A stretch of DNA of 63,510 bases, taken from JANOBD01 sp031411495 (GTDB lineage Bacteria > Planctomycetota > Phycisphaerae > Tepidisphaerales > Tepidisphaeraceae). Below, in pieces: positions 14,996 through 23,558 of the stretch. How positions within the stretch are numbered: position 1 is the first letter of the stretch; the number at the start of each line of letters is the position of its first letter. The notes beneath the pieces were generated by a model, which saw only the letters and a list, made by a program, of their open reading frames with translations, made no database searches and was not told the DNA's origin. The DNA lies in the NCBI GenBank assembly GCA_031411495.1, contig JANOBD010000170.1, positions 1 to 63,510 of the forward strand, given 5' to 3'. The translations under genes were made by a program, and so were the position numbers.

Positions 14996-16612
14996 ATGAA
15001 AAGACAAACCGAACCCACCAGTAGCGGCCCGTCCTGGCATGAGCAATCCGCGGCCAAGCGCTGCCGCGTCGGGATCAATCTCTACACGCGTCTCACCCTT
15101 TGCTGTTTCGCGGTCGGGGCGAGCACTGCGGCGTTCACGTTTATCGTTCAGTACCGCAATTCGATTCCACAGGACTCGGCGCGTTTCGAGTCCAGGCATT
15201 TCGGCGCGTCGCTCGCCGCGGCACTCGGACGCGCCGCACAGCTCGATCTCCGCTCGGCCGATCGCGCTGCCCTGCAGCAGATGGCCGAGAAGTCCGTTCA
15301 GCCTGGCGTAGTGAACGTCGTCACGTTCAAGAATGCGTCCGATCAGGTCCTCGCCACTGCGGGCACGGATCAGACATTATCTTCCCTGACGATCAGCGTG
15401 CCGGTGACGGATGAAGGCATCGCGTGGCGAGCCGAGGGCGAGCCGAATCAGACGATCGGCAAGGTCGAAGTTGCGATCATTGCGCCCGCGGCGCCGATGC
15501 AGGGACAATCGATGGGTCTGCGCATCGCGTACGTGCTCGCCGGGGCATTTGCGATCTCCGCGGTTCTGGCGACGCTCTTCATCAAAAACGTGTTCGCACC
15601 GCTGCGCGAGCTGATCCACGTCATGAAGAAGATCCAGGACGGCGACCTGAGTTGCCTGGTGCCCTCGACGCGCGTGCCGTTGTTCACGGCAATTGCGGCG
15701 GCGTTGAACTCGCTGGCGGAAAAGGTCCGGTCTGACCGTGTCGCATACCAGTTGGCCGAAGCCCGACATCAAAAGGCGAACAACGACCTGCAGAAGCTGC
15801 TCGATAACCGGACCGTGCAGCTCGAAGCCGCCAACGGCCGACTCAGCGGCGAGATTGCCGAGAAGGAGGACTTCCTCCGCGCCATCAGCCACGACCTGAA
15901 CGCGCCGCTGCGCAACATGGGCGGCATGATCACCATGCTGCTGGCCAAGAATAGGGCGGAGCTGTCAGAAGATGCGCAGAACCGGCTGGATCGCATCAAG
16001 AAAAACATTGATGTGGAAACCGACCTGATCAACGAACTGCTCGAGCTTTCGCGCATCAAGTCGCGGCAGCGCAACCTCACGCTTGTCGACGCGGAAGCGA
16101 TCGTCTGGGAAATGCGCGGGATGTTCGAGAACGATCTGAAAACCAGGCACATCGAACTGATCATCGAAACCTCGCTTCCGCAACTTTATGCGGATCGGCC
16201 GCGCATTCGACAGGTGTTCCAGAACCTGATCGACAATGCGATCAAGTACATGGGTGATCGACCGGTACGGGAGATTCGCATCGGCTGTAAGCTCGACGTC
16301 GCCGAGGCAGAGTTCTGGGTTCGCGATACGGGTGTCGGGATTCACCCGGAAGACATCGAAAAGGTGTTCTATGTCTTCCGTCGTGGCCGCGGCGAGGTCA
16401 CACATAAGGTGCCCGGCAAAGGCGTCGGACTGGCGAGCGTGAAGAGCATCGTCGAGACCTACTCCGGCCGCATCTGGGTGGAAAGCGAACTCGACGTGGG
16501 CACCACGTTCCGCTTCACGATCAACGGTAAATATGTCCCGGCCGTATCCGGCCAAGTGCCCTCAGAGCTTGAGGGCAATGCAACGCCAACCCCGACCCTA
16601 GCGGCGGCTTAA
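14996..16612 (+). CDS. HAMP-containing sensor histidine kinase
   Basis: Membrane sensor kinase of 538 residues. Membrane helices lie at about 28-50 (LYTRLTLCCFAVGASTAAF) and 180-203, enclosing a periplasmic sensor region of about 130 residues with no known fold. HAMP follows at about 204-255 (FAPLRELIHVMKKIQDGDL), then a coiled coil, the HisKA phospho-acceptor site AISHDLNAPLRNMGG (His near residue 301), and the ATPase domain with NLIDNAIKY (N box), DTGVGIHPEDIEKV (G1) and GKGVGLASVK (G2). The response regulator gene begins 12 bp after its stop, so they form a cognate pair. Confidence 0.92.
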   Translation: MKRQTEPTSSGPSWHEQSAAKRCRVGINLYTRLTLCCFAVGASTAAFTFIVQYRNSIPQDSARFESRHFGASLAAALGRAAQLDLRSADRAALQQMAEKSVQPGVVNVVTFKNASDQVLATAGTDQTLSSLTISVPVTDEGIAWRAEGEPNQTIGKVEVAIIAPAAPMQGQSMGLRIAYVLAGAFAISAVLATLFIKNVFAPLRELIHVMKKIQDGDLSCLVPSTRVPLFTAIAAALNSLAEKVRSDRVAYQLAEARHQKANNDLQKLLDNRTVQLEAANGRLSGEIAEKEDFLRAISHDLNAPLRNMGGMITMLLAKNRAELSEDAQNRLDRIKKNIDVETDLINELLELSRIKSRQRNLTLVDAEAIVWEMRGMFENDLKTRHIELIIETSLPQLYADRPRIRQVFQNLIDNAIKYMGDRPVREIRIGCKLDVAEAEFWVRDTGVGIHPEDIEKVFYVFRRGRGEVTHKVPGKGVGLASVKSIVETYSGRIWVESELDVGTTFRFTINGKYVPAVSGQVPSELEGNATPTPTLAAA

Positions 16613-16624
16613 GGAATTGAATCG

Positions 16625-17116
16625 ATGTCTGCACAATTCGATCCAACCTCAACTACATCGGAGCTCGGCTCCTGCGTCCCGTTCACCGTGATGCTGGTCG
16701 ACGACGACAGCGACTGCCGCGCTCTCGTCCGCGACGCCATCAGCGAACTCGGCAGCGGCTATCGCGTGATCGAGCGCGAGAATGGGAAGGACGCGACCGA
16801 CTACCTTTTTGCCGGCGATTCGATCAAGCCGAACGTGATCTTCCTCGACCTCGAAATGCCGCGCATGGGCGGGCTCGAAGCGCTGGAGATGATCAAATCG
16901 CATCCACGACTCAAGGAAATCCCGGTGATCATCCTGACCGGCGTCGACGACGACAACGCGATCGAACGCGCGGCCCTGCTCGGCGCAAATAGCTACACCC
17001 TGAAGCCCAGCAAGGTTGAAGAGTTTATCCAGACGATCCTCGCCAGCGCCAATTACTGGCTTACGGTGCACCAGTATTCCCGGCGTCAACATGCCGCAGG
17101 GCCTGCCGCGAGCTGA
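16625..17116 (+). CDS. Single-domain response regulator
   Basis: Stand-alone receiver domain of 163 residues, Rcp1/CheY-like, with no output domain. Acidic pocket VDDDSDC at about residue 24, phospho-acceptor Asp in VIFLDLEMPRMGG at about 74, Thr in VIILTGV and Lys in LKPSKVEEF: the complete set of phosphorylation residues. A kinase gene ends 12 bp upstream, so this is its likely partner. The regulator probably acts by protein contact, perhaps on the diguanylate cyclase encoded 100 bp downstream. Confidence 0.92.
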   Translation: MSAQFDPTSTTSELGSCVPFTVMLVDDDSDCRALVRDAISELGSGYRVIERENGKDATDYLFAGDSIKPNVIFLDLEMPRMGGLEALEMIKSHPRLKEIPVIILTGVDDDNAIERAALLGANSYTLKPSKVEEFIQTILASANYWLTVHQYSRRQHAAGPAAS

Positions 17117-17216
17117 ACGGTCCACTGAGTCGTAAAGACGTGGCGGAAATGCAGCTGGACACGGCACCGGATGAATCGTCAATCATAAAGGTTAGCGGGC
17201 TTTCGAGCAGTAACAA

Positions 17217-18221
17217 ATGATCTCCAGCCAACTCAAACTTCTCATCATTGACGACGACGTCGATCAGCGCGACCTGACGCGCGAAGTGCTCGAAGATCGG
17301 TTTGGCAAGGGCTGTGTCGATGAAGCTCCCACCGGCGCCGACGCGCTCGCCAAGGAGCTCGGCTCGTATGACATGATCCTCAGCGACTACAACCTGCCCG
17401 ACTGCAACGGCATGGAACTGCTCACGCAGATTCGCGACCGCTGCCGCACACCCGTGATCATGGTGACCGGCGAGAATGTCAGCGCCTTCGCCGCCGAAGC
17501 GATTCGCCGCGGCGCCACCGACTATGTCGTGAAGGTCGGCGACTACTTTTTCACAATCCCGCTGGTCGTCGAGAAAAACCTCACAGTCGTGAAGCTCATG
17601 CGCGAGAACGAGCAGCTCCAGACCGACCTCAAGCGATCGCTCGACGAAGTACGCGTCAAGAACGTTCAGCTCAACGAAGCGCTCAAGCGCGTCGAGGAAG
17701 TTGCCGCCACCGATGCGCTCACCGGCCTGTTCAACCGCCGTCACCTTTCTCTGATGATCGACCAACTCTTCGCGGAAGCCGCGCGCTACCACACCGACCT
17801 CGCCTGCGTGATGATCGACCTCGACGGCTACAAGCAGCTCAACGATTCGCTCGGCCACCAGATGGGCGACCAGATTCTCGTCGGCGTCGGCGAAATCATC
17901 CGCGGATCGATCCGCAAGGCCGATATCGGCGCGCGTTACGGCGGCGATGAGTTCGTCCTCCTGCTTCCGCGCAGCGACGCCGGTGAAGCCACGCGGCTGG
18001 TCAGCCGCATCCGTGAAGAGTTCAAGTTGCGCAGTCGCGAAATGACCAAGTGGGAGAAAGGGCTGTCGATGTCGATCGGCATCGCATCCGTCAGCGACAA
18101 CCAGCCCAGGAGCGCCGATGAACTGATCGCCACCGCCGATGCCGCGCTCTTCTCATCCAAGCAGAATGGACGCGACCGGATCACGATTTCCGCAGAGCGC
18201 AAGGTCCGCGCGGCCAGCTGA
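17217..18221 (+). CDS. Response regulator with GGDEF diguanylate cyclase output
   Basis: Two-domain protein of 334 residues that makes cyclic di-GMP when its receiver is phosphorylated. Receiver: IIDDDVDQRD at about 9 and the phospho-acceptor in MILSDYNLPDCNG at about 56. A helical linker follows (about 125-165), then the GGDEF domain, with DALTGLFNRRHL at about 165 and the active-site RYGGDEFVLLLP at about 240. The RKAD sequence five residues before GGDEF is the RxxD allosteric I-site, so product inhibition is expected. With the two genes upstream it completes a sensor kinase, receiver and cyclic-di-GMP output line; direct phosphotransfer is inferred. Confidence 0.93.
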   Translation: MISSQLKLLIIDDDVDQRDLTREVLEDRFGKGCVDEAPTGADALAKELGSYDMILSDYNLPDCNGMELLTQIRDRCRTPVIMVTGENVSAFAAEAIRRGATDYVVKVGDYFFTIPLVVEKNLTVVKLMRENEQLQTDLKRSLDEVRVKNVQLNEALKRVEEVAATDALTGLFNRRHLSLMIDQLFAEAARYHTDLACVMIDLDGYKQLNDSLGHQMGDQILVGVGEIIRGSIRKADIGARYGGDEFVLLLPRSDAGEATRLVSRIREEFKLRSREMTKWEKGLSMSIGIASVSDNQPRSADELIATADAALFSSKQNGRDRITISAERKVRAAS

Positions 18222-18275
18222 TCCGACCTGTCGGGGCCGGCACTCCTACACGATCCATTGCCGCGGCTTTCTTTC

Positions 18276-19235
18276 TTAGCTCTTGACCTGCATCGTCAAT
18301 ATCCGCGCGATCGCTTCGCAGATCTCCGTCCGGTGGACGCCGTTGAGCGCGAGGGCGAGCTGCGTTTCCATCAGGCCATACGGGATTCCCGTGTCATAGC
18401 GTTGACCCTGCATGATGACGGCCCAGAACTTCTCCGGCGACTGCGCCCGCATGTGTTCCATCGCGTTGGTGAGCTGGATTTCGTTCTTCTCGCGAATGTT
18501 GTTCTTCATGTGGTATTCGAGCGAGTCGAAAATCGCCGGTCCGAACACGTACATGCCGAAGAGGGCCAGGTAGTTGCCCGCCGGCAGCATCGGAGTGACG
18601 AGGTTATCGCGCGCGAAGTCGACTGTCGGCTTTTCGTGGATCAGCGCCGAGCGGTAGATCCCCTTCGCCGTGTCGATGGGATCACCTTTGATGACACCGA
18701 AGTTGTGGAGCAGCCGCTCGAGCGTCGGCTGTACGCCGACCACGACGTCGAGCATGTACTGCTCGTGAATGCGGATGAGTTGACGCGCGCAGCGGTCCTT
18801 GATGTCTGAGATGTAGATGTGGTCGCCGAGCATCAGCAGGAACGGCTCATCGCCGACGAACTTCTTCGCCTGGTACACCGCGTGGCCAAAGCCTTCGGGC
18901 GAATCCTGTTCGGCGAAGCTGAGGCGTTCGCCGAAGGCCTGGAGCTTTTCGGATTCCAGGATCGCCCAGTCCTTGCCGCGGAAGCTGCGGACGAGGTTGT
19001 CATCGAGCCGGCGAAAGTATTCACGGTAGATCTTCTCTTCGCCGGGCGCGGTGATGATGCAGATCTCTTCGATGCCGGATTCGATCGCCTCTTCGCCGAT
19101 GATCTGGATGACGGGTTTAGTGAGTCCGTCGCGATCGACGAGGGGGAACATTTCCTTCTGAACTGCGGTCGATGCCGGGTACTGACGCGTTCCGCGCCCC
19201 GCCGCAGTGATGACCGCCTTCTTAACTTTCGCCAT
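18276..19235 (-). CDS. UTP-glucose-1-phosphate uridylyltransferase (GalU-like)
   Basis: Makes UDP-glucose from UTP and glucose-1-phosphate for cell-surface glycan synthesis. 319 residues from the ATG at 19235, which is placed 4-5 bp after a strong AGGAGG ribosome site; the longer frame has none. Nucleotidyltransferase motif VITAAGRGTRQYPAST at about 8 (family GxGTRxLP), then KEMFPLVD (about 28), the Asp/His pair in LMLGDHIY at about 135, and IQGQRYDTGIPYG (written MQGQRYDTGIPYG) at about 275. Some residues differ from enteric GalU, so a related sugar nucleotidyltransferase is possible. Monocistronic, with 770 bp of empty sequence upstream. Confidence 0.87.
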   Translation of the reverse strand: MAKVKKAVITAAGRGTRQYPASTAVQKEMFPLVDRDGLTKPVIQIIGEEAIESGIEEICIITAPGEEKIYREYFRRLDDNLVRSFRGKDWAILESEKLQAFGERLSFAEQDSPEGFGHAVYQAKKFVGDEPFLLMLGDHIYISDIKDRCARQLIRIHEQYMLDVVVGVQPTLERLLHNFGVIKGDPIDTAKGIYRSALIHEKPTVDFARDNLVTPMLPAGNYLALFGMYVFGPAIFDSLEYHMKNNIREKNEIQLTNAMEHMRAQSPEKFWAVIMQGQRYDTGIPYGLMETQLALALNGVHRTEICEAIARILTMQVKS

Positions 19236-20005
19236 GATGCCTCCTGGTGATGAGAGCGAGTGTAGAGATTGCCTGTCGGGACGCATCGAGAGGTCGGGCC
19301 GATTGCCTATCGCTTTTCGTCCGATCTGTTTCAACATCCGCCCGGTCGCGAGGGATGAGGGGCGGGGAGGGATGACGGGCGAACTGCACCCGATCCCCAT
19401 CACCATTGGCAGACAGATTGATTTCTCTTCTGACCATTCTTCATCTCCTCCGAAAGGCTCTCACTTCCTCTCATTTCCTCTCGTCTGTCACCCGCGAACC
19501 TCGTTTCTGAGCAGAAAACGAAGATGTGCAGTGAGAGGGCGGCTCGCAATGTGAGGTCAATCAAGAGCCCTCTCACGGCAGGGTGCCGGTTCGCTGGCGA
19601 TAGATTGGCGGGGGTGCGCGCATTTCGAGCCTCCACCATTCGAGTCGGCGCTGCACGAAAAAGCATTTTCGCGCAGCGACAGGAGTGGGGTGATTCTGAG
19701 CTAAGTCCAGAATTGAATAGGGCTAAACGCGACGAACCGACTCCTGATTTGTTGATCGTGCCCCGTAAACGATCCCGCCGCCCGGGTCTGGCAGAATCGC
19801 GTAGGCCACGCGACCAATCTGCATCGTGGCAAACATCAACGATCGTCCGCATCGCAGCAAACGCACGAGCGTTGGCGCGAGCAACCGTCGACTTCAACGC
19901 ATCGCGCCCGTACCGGAAAAAGGGGTCATTTCTCCTTTGCGAAACGACAATAAAGGGGTCATTTCTCTTTTTGACGCATCCGAGCCGCGCCGATACGCTT
20001 TTTTG
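19236..20005. other. 770-bp region without a convincing gene
   Basis: No frame here has family similarity or coding character that I trust. It contains a perfect 10-bp inverted repeat (GTGAGAGGGC 19531-19540 with 19567-19576) and, near the right end, two direct copies of a GGGGTCATTTCTC motif that belong to the transposase unit. The promoter for the GalU-like gene must lie near its left end, but no obvious -35/-10 pair is visible. Confidence 0.5.
19951..19972 (+). repeat. Left terminal motif of the transposase unit
   Basis: TAAAGGGGTCATTTCTCTTTTT, written in full here once only as an interrupted description: TAAAGGGG, then TCATTTCTC, then a T-run. It is 34 bases before the transposase ATG at 20006 and is repeated with one change at 19917-19938. 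Confidence 0.6.
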
Positions 20006-20683
20006 ATGCCCCGACCTCTCCGCAAGATCCAGGCCGATTGTCCTTATCACTGCATGAACCGCGCCAATCTGCGGCAGAAGATCTTTCACAAGGACGCCGA
20101 CTATCTCGCGTTTCTGAACATCCTCGGCGAGGGGCTCGAACGATACCCGGTCGATCTGTTCGCCTACTGTCTGATGCCCAACCACTGGCATCTCCTGCTC
20201 TCGCCACGCGAGGATGATGCGCTGGCCTGCTTCATGCGCTGGATCGGCGTGACGCGCGTGCGGCGGCTTCACGCGCATCACAAAACCATCGGCGGCGGGC
20301 CCGTGTACCAGGGACGATTCAAGAGCTTCCCGGTCCAGCCGGGGCCGTATTTCCGATCGGTTGCCTGCTATGTCGAGGCGAACGCGCGGCGATCCAAACT
20401 CGTGAAACGCGCACAGGATTGGCCCTGGAGCAGCGCGTTTAGCGGAACGCATGCCGGGCTGAAACTGAAACTCGCGAAGTGGCCGACGGCCAGGCCCAAG
20501 GACTGGGCCGAGCAACTCAACGAGCCGTGGGAGGACGAGCAGCTCAAGTCCATGCATTCACACGCGGAGCGCGGTTCGCCGCTGGGCGAAAGCGAATGGG
20601 TGAAGAAGACCGCGCTGCGGCAAGGCTTGGAATCGACATTGCGACCCCGCGGGCGGCCGCGAAAGATTGAAAAAGAGAAATGA
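20006..20683 (+). CDS. Single-domain Y1 transposase (IS200-like/REP-associated tyrosine type)
   Basis: A 225-residue transposase of the Y1/HUH family, single-strand nicking enzymes used by IS200/IS605 and by RAYTs. HUH motif: NHWHLLLSP near residue 58 carries the two metal-binding histidines separated by a hydrophobic residue. The start at 20006 gives MPRPLRKIQADCPYHCMNR, the RAYT-typical N-terminus with ...H...R. The nucleophile tyrosine is in SVACYVEANARRSKLVKRAQDWPWSS, at about 122, which is also typical (YVExNxxR). No accessory gene such as tnpB is present. It lies between inverted GGGGTCATTTCTC motifs, which suggests a REP-family guide site. Confidence 0.85.
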   Translation: MPRPLRKIQADCPYHCMNRANLRQKIFHKDADYLAFLNILGEGLERYPVDLFAYCLMPNHWHLLLSPREDDALACFMRWIGVTRVRRLHAHHKTIGGGPVYQGRFKSFPVQPGPYFRSVACYVEANARRSKLVKRAQDWPWSSAFSGTHAGLKLKLAKWPTARPKDWAEQLNEPWEDEQLKSMHSHAERGSPLGESEWVKKTALRQGLESTLRPRGRPRKIEKEK

Positions 20684-20690
20684 TCCTTTA
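20670..20690 (-). repeat. Right terminal motif of the transposase unit
   Basis: AAAAAGAGAAATGATCCTTTA is the inverted counterpart of the left motif at 19951-19972. The TGA of this motif at 20681-20683 is also the stop codon of the transposase. Confidence 0.6.
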
Positions 20691-20760
20691 GTTTTCGATC
20701 GTCGGCGGAAGCGGCAAATCACAGATTGAAACACGGCAAGCGGCGAAGGGAAGAAATCGC

Positions 20761-22590
20761 TTACTGCGCATCCTGCCACATGTTCGTCGTCGAGTTCCAC
20801 ACCACCTGCACCCGCGAGCCGTCCTGGTGTACGACGTAATACGCCTCGCCATTCTGCACGATTAAGACCGGTCCTTGCGGCGAGGTCGTGTCGGAGACAA
20901 ATGCATCGCCTTCAAGGGTGTGCCAGCCTTGCAGGCGCGGGTCTGTCGGGTTGTTCTCGATCCTGGCGCCGGGTTCATCCGCCTGGTTGGTGCCCAGCGC
21001 AGCGATGATGATGCCGCTGACCAGGCACGAGATCAGCAGGAGCACCAAGAGGATGAAGCCCACGATCCACCACGTTGCCGCCGATGATTTCCGTCTCGGC
21101 GAGGTGGTCCCGGACGTCGGCGCCTTGGTCTCCCCGACAAGCGATTGCGGGGCTGGTTGTGGATTCGTCGGTCGGGCAGCGGGCACCGTCGGCGTTCTCG
21201 GCGTCGCATCCGGCCGTGGCTTTTCTTCCGCACGTTGCGACGGCTCAACCGGTGGCGTCGGCTCGACGCGCGGCCGTGTCGGATTCATTCCCGGCATCGG
21301 CGGCGGCGCGTTGATCGTCTTGAGCGCCTCGGCGAGCACCGCGGCATTTTTCGGACGGCGATCGGCGCGATGGTCGAAACACCGCGCGATCGTCGTGATG
21401 ATCAGTGGCGGATACCCCTCGGCCTTGAGATCATCCGTCCAGGATGTGCCGCCCGGTGCGCCGTCAGTCAGGTCGCCGTTGGCGAGCTGCCAGAAGATCA
21501 CGCCGAGGCTGTAGACGTCGTCGCTAGGGTCTGGCCGCTCGGCGCGCATCTGCTGCGGGCTGGCGTAAAGGAACGAATAACTGCCGTGGATAGAGGTGGC
21601 CGCGCTGGCGGCGGCGTTGCCGCGCTGCGTCGCGGCGACCTGCTTGGCCGCGGCGATGCCCCCGATGCCGAAATCGGTCAATCGAAATCGCAGCGAGCCA
21701 TCGGGCTTCCTCTGCACGAGGATGTTCGCGGGCTTGAGATCGCGATGCACCAGTGGCGGATCGAGCTGATGTGCGAAGGCGACGACCTCGGCGATCTGCC
21801 GAACGGTATCGATCACCTGTTTCGGCGTCGGCCGCTTGCCGTCTGCGTGCCATTCGCGGATGAGCCCGGCCAAATCGGGTCCTTCGACGAACTCGTATTC
21901 GAGCGCCGTGCAGTCGTTGTAGGTGCCCAGCAGCCGGACGATGCCCGGGTGCATCGCGTCTCCGCCCATGAGGCGACGGAGCAGCGACGTTTCGTTTCGC
22001 AGCGACGCACTCGCCTCAGGGTCGAGGCAGAACTTGAGCGCCACATCCTGCCCGAGATGGGTCTTGCGGGCTCGCCACACTTCGCCAAAGCCGCCGGCGC
22101 CCAGCGCAGAGACGAGATCGATGTCCACGCCGGGAATCGGACGGTCGCCGGCTTTGAACCTCGGCGCCTGCTGCGGGAGCAGGGCGGCAAGGTCGACTGC
22201 GCTCCGCGGCGCAAGATGGGGCGGAACGGTGCGGCCGTGCGAATCTCCCGGCCGGCGCATCGAGCGGCGGATCGCGTCCGGCACCTGCTCGAGATAGCGT
22301 TTCATCTTGTCGCGCTTCTCGGGGTCGATCGGCACGCCGGATTCCTGTGCCGCGTCTTCCAGCGCCGCGTCGACAGCGGACTGGACTTCGAGCTTGTCTG
22401 CCTGCACGAGCGATTCGAGTTCTTCGCGCCGCTCTTCCGGGCCCGCCTTGCCCGTCCACCAGCCGTAAACCTCTTCGGACATGGTGGGCAGCACGTCGGT
22501 GGTAAAATCGACGGCGGACTCGCCCATGGGGATCAGGCGCACCAGGCTCCGGGCCATCCATTTCATCAGTGCCGACTTGGTTCGCTTCAT
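20761..22590 (-). CDS. Membrane-anchored serine/threonine protein kinase
   Basis: Hanks-type kinase of 609 residues from the ATG at 22590, which follows AAGGAG at 6 bp. N-terminal about 150 residues are helical with a charged region. Kinase domain about 155-430: glycine loop GAGGFGEVWRARK, catalytic lysine in VALKFCL, HRDLKPANI with catalytic Asp near 280, metal-binding DFG in LTDFGIGG, and ASPQQM for the APE position. A Pro/Thr/Arg-rich linker follows (about 430-510), then one membrane helix (about 515-540, TWWIVGFILLVLLLISC) and a short extracytoplasmic tail. It likely senses the envelope and signals to the cytosol. Divergent from a channel-like gene. Confidence 0.9.
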   Translation of the reverse strand: MKRTKSALMKWMARSLVRLIPMGESAVDFTTDVLPTMSEEVYGWWTGKAGPEERREELESLVQADKLEVQSAVDAALEDAAQESGVPIDPEKRDKMKRYLEQVPDAIRRSMRRPGDSHGRTVPPHLAPRSAVDLAALLPQQAPRFKAGDRPIPGVDIDLVSALGAGGFGEVWRARKTHLGQDVALKFCLDPEASASLRNETSLLRRLMGGDAMHPGIVRLLGTYNDCTALEYEFVEGPDLAGLIREWHADGKRPTPKQVIDTVRQIAEVVAFAHQLDPPLVHRDLKPANILVQRKPDGSLRFRLTDFGIGGIAAAKQVAATQRGNAAASAATSIHGSYSFLYASPQQMRAERPDPSDDVYSLGVIFWQLANGDLTDGAPGGTSWTDDLKAEGYPPLIITTIARCFDHRADRRPKNAAVLAEALKTINAPPPMPGMNPTRPRVEPTPPVEPSQRAEEKPRPDATPRTPTVPAARPTNPQPAPQSLVGETKAPTSGTTSPRRKSSAATWWIVGFILLVLLLISCLVSGIIIAALGTNQADEPGARIENNPTDPRLQGWHTLEGDAFVSDTTSPQGPVLIVQNGEAYYVVHQDGSRVQVVWNSTTNMWQDAQ

Positions 22591-22670
22591 CCCACACTCC
22601 TTGCCCCGATCGAAGCCGCACCACTTCACAACGCTAGCACTCGGCTGTCAAAAAACTCAAGGGATCGCCC

Positions 22671-23528
22671 ATGCGTCGCGATCCGCATGCCGAAACGTCG
22701 CAGGCGTCGCAATGTCCGGTAGAATGGAGTTCGGTGATCCCGGTTGAACCGACAACCCCGGCCAGTGAGCCACGACATCCGCCGCATGACGGCATGGCGC
22801 ATCACGATCCTCATGCTCATCCCGACGATGTGGGACCGCTCTCGCAAGGCTGGATTACGCCGCTCGTGCGGTGGATTCTGCACGCGGTGACCTGGCCGAG
22901 CCGGCTGGTGCTCGGGCCGCCCCATGTGCGGCACGACTTGCCAGAAGATCGCCACGAACAATGGGCAGCTCATCGCAAGCTGGTGGTGGATACGTACCTG
23001 GCGATCTGCATGACCGCCTCGATCGCGTGCCTGGTTGGCGTCGCAAGCTTCGCGCAGTCTGCAGGTTTCTGGCCGCTGTTGGTCTACCCGGGGTGGCGGA
23101 TCGTCGACTCGATCGCGGCGGTGGTGCGTGTGGCGCTGTTCGACGACTCGCCCCGGCCCCGGCGTCGGATGATTCGCCGCGACGCGACGCGCGTCATCGT
23201 CCTGGGCACGATGAACTACTGCGAACTGGTGATTTCGTTCGCATCGTTCTACGCCTACTTCCCCCAGTTCGTGCATCACAACCCGGCGATAGCGCTTCCG
23301 GTTGCCAGCTCCACGCTCGAGCGCGTGATTGGTGCGCTGCACATGAGCGCCGTGACGCAGTTCACGATCGGCTACGGAGATCTGGCGCCGATCGGCCCGC
23401 TGAGGCCGCTCACGTGGCTGCAGGGTGCGGCGGGCGTGCTGATCATCGGCCTGCTGGTGGCGCGGTATCTTGCCAAGCCGTCCGAGATTGCGACCGTCGA
23501 GCGAAAATCTGAGAAATCCGGCGGTTGA
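22671..23528 (+). CDS. Potassium-channel family membrane protein (TIGYGD filter)
   Basis: Predicted ion channel subunit of 285 residues. The P-loop contains the canonical potassium selectivity filter TIGYGD, preceded by the pore-helix sequence SAVTQF and followed by APIGPLR, at about residue 231. Four hydrophobic segments are visible: about 105-130, 131-150, 178-203 and a last one at about 247-266 after the filter. The N-terminal 60 residues are Pro/His-rich. No cytoplasmic RCK/TrkA domain is attached, so gating is unclear. The ATG at 22671 follows AAGGGA at 7 bp. Divergent from a serine/threonine kinase. Confidence 0.75.
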   Translation: MRRDPHAETSQASQCPVEWSSVIPVEPTTPASEPRHPPHDGMAHHDPHAHPDDVGPLSQGWITPLVRWILHAVTWPSRLVLGPPHVRHDLPEDRHEQWAAHRKLVVDTYLAICMTASIACLVGVASFAQSAGFWPLLVYPGWRIVDSIAAVVRVALFDDSPRPRRRMIRRDATRVIVLGTMNYCELVISFASFYAYFPQFVHHNPAIALPVASSTLERVIGALHMSAVTQFTIGYGDLAPIGPLRPLTWLQGAAGVLIIGLLVARYLAKPSEIATVERKSEKSGG

Positions 23529-23558
23529 ACGTCGCGGGCGTACGGCTACGCTTTCGCG

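Larger units (their letters stand above)
19917..20690 (+). mobile_element. Y1-transposase unit with short terminal GGGGTCATTTCTC motifs
   Basis: The left boundary carries two tandem copies of the motif AAAGGGGTCATTTCTCYTTT (19917-19938 and 19950-19970). The right boundary, 20670-20690, carries the inverted form AAAAAGAGAAATGATCCTTTA, which overlaps the transposase stop codon. The right arm matches the left over 20 of 22 positions, with one missing base. Transposase-coding sequence lies between. This is the arrangement expected of a RAYT/REP-type domesticated or mobile unit. Confidence 0.6.

Noticed and set aside
19524..20006. 160-codon frame in front of the Y1 transposase
   Set aside because: Arg/Ala/Ser-rich and without family likeness; it overlaps the terminal motifs of the transposase unit.
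21145..22722. 525-codon open frame on the plus strand opposite the Ser/Thr kinase
   Set aside because: Arg-rich low-complexity translation with no motif; the opposite strand has all kinase motifs.
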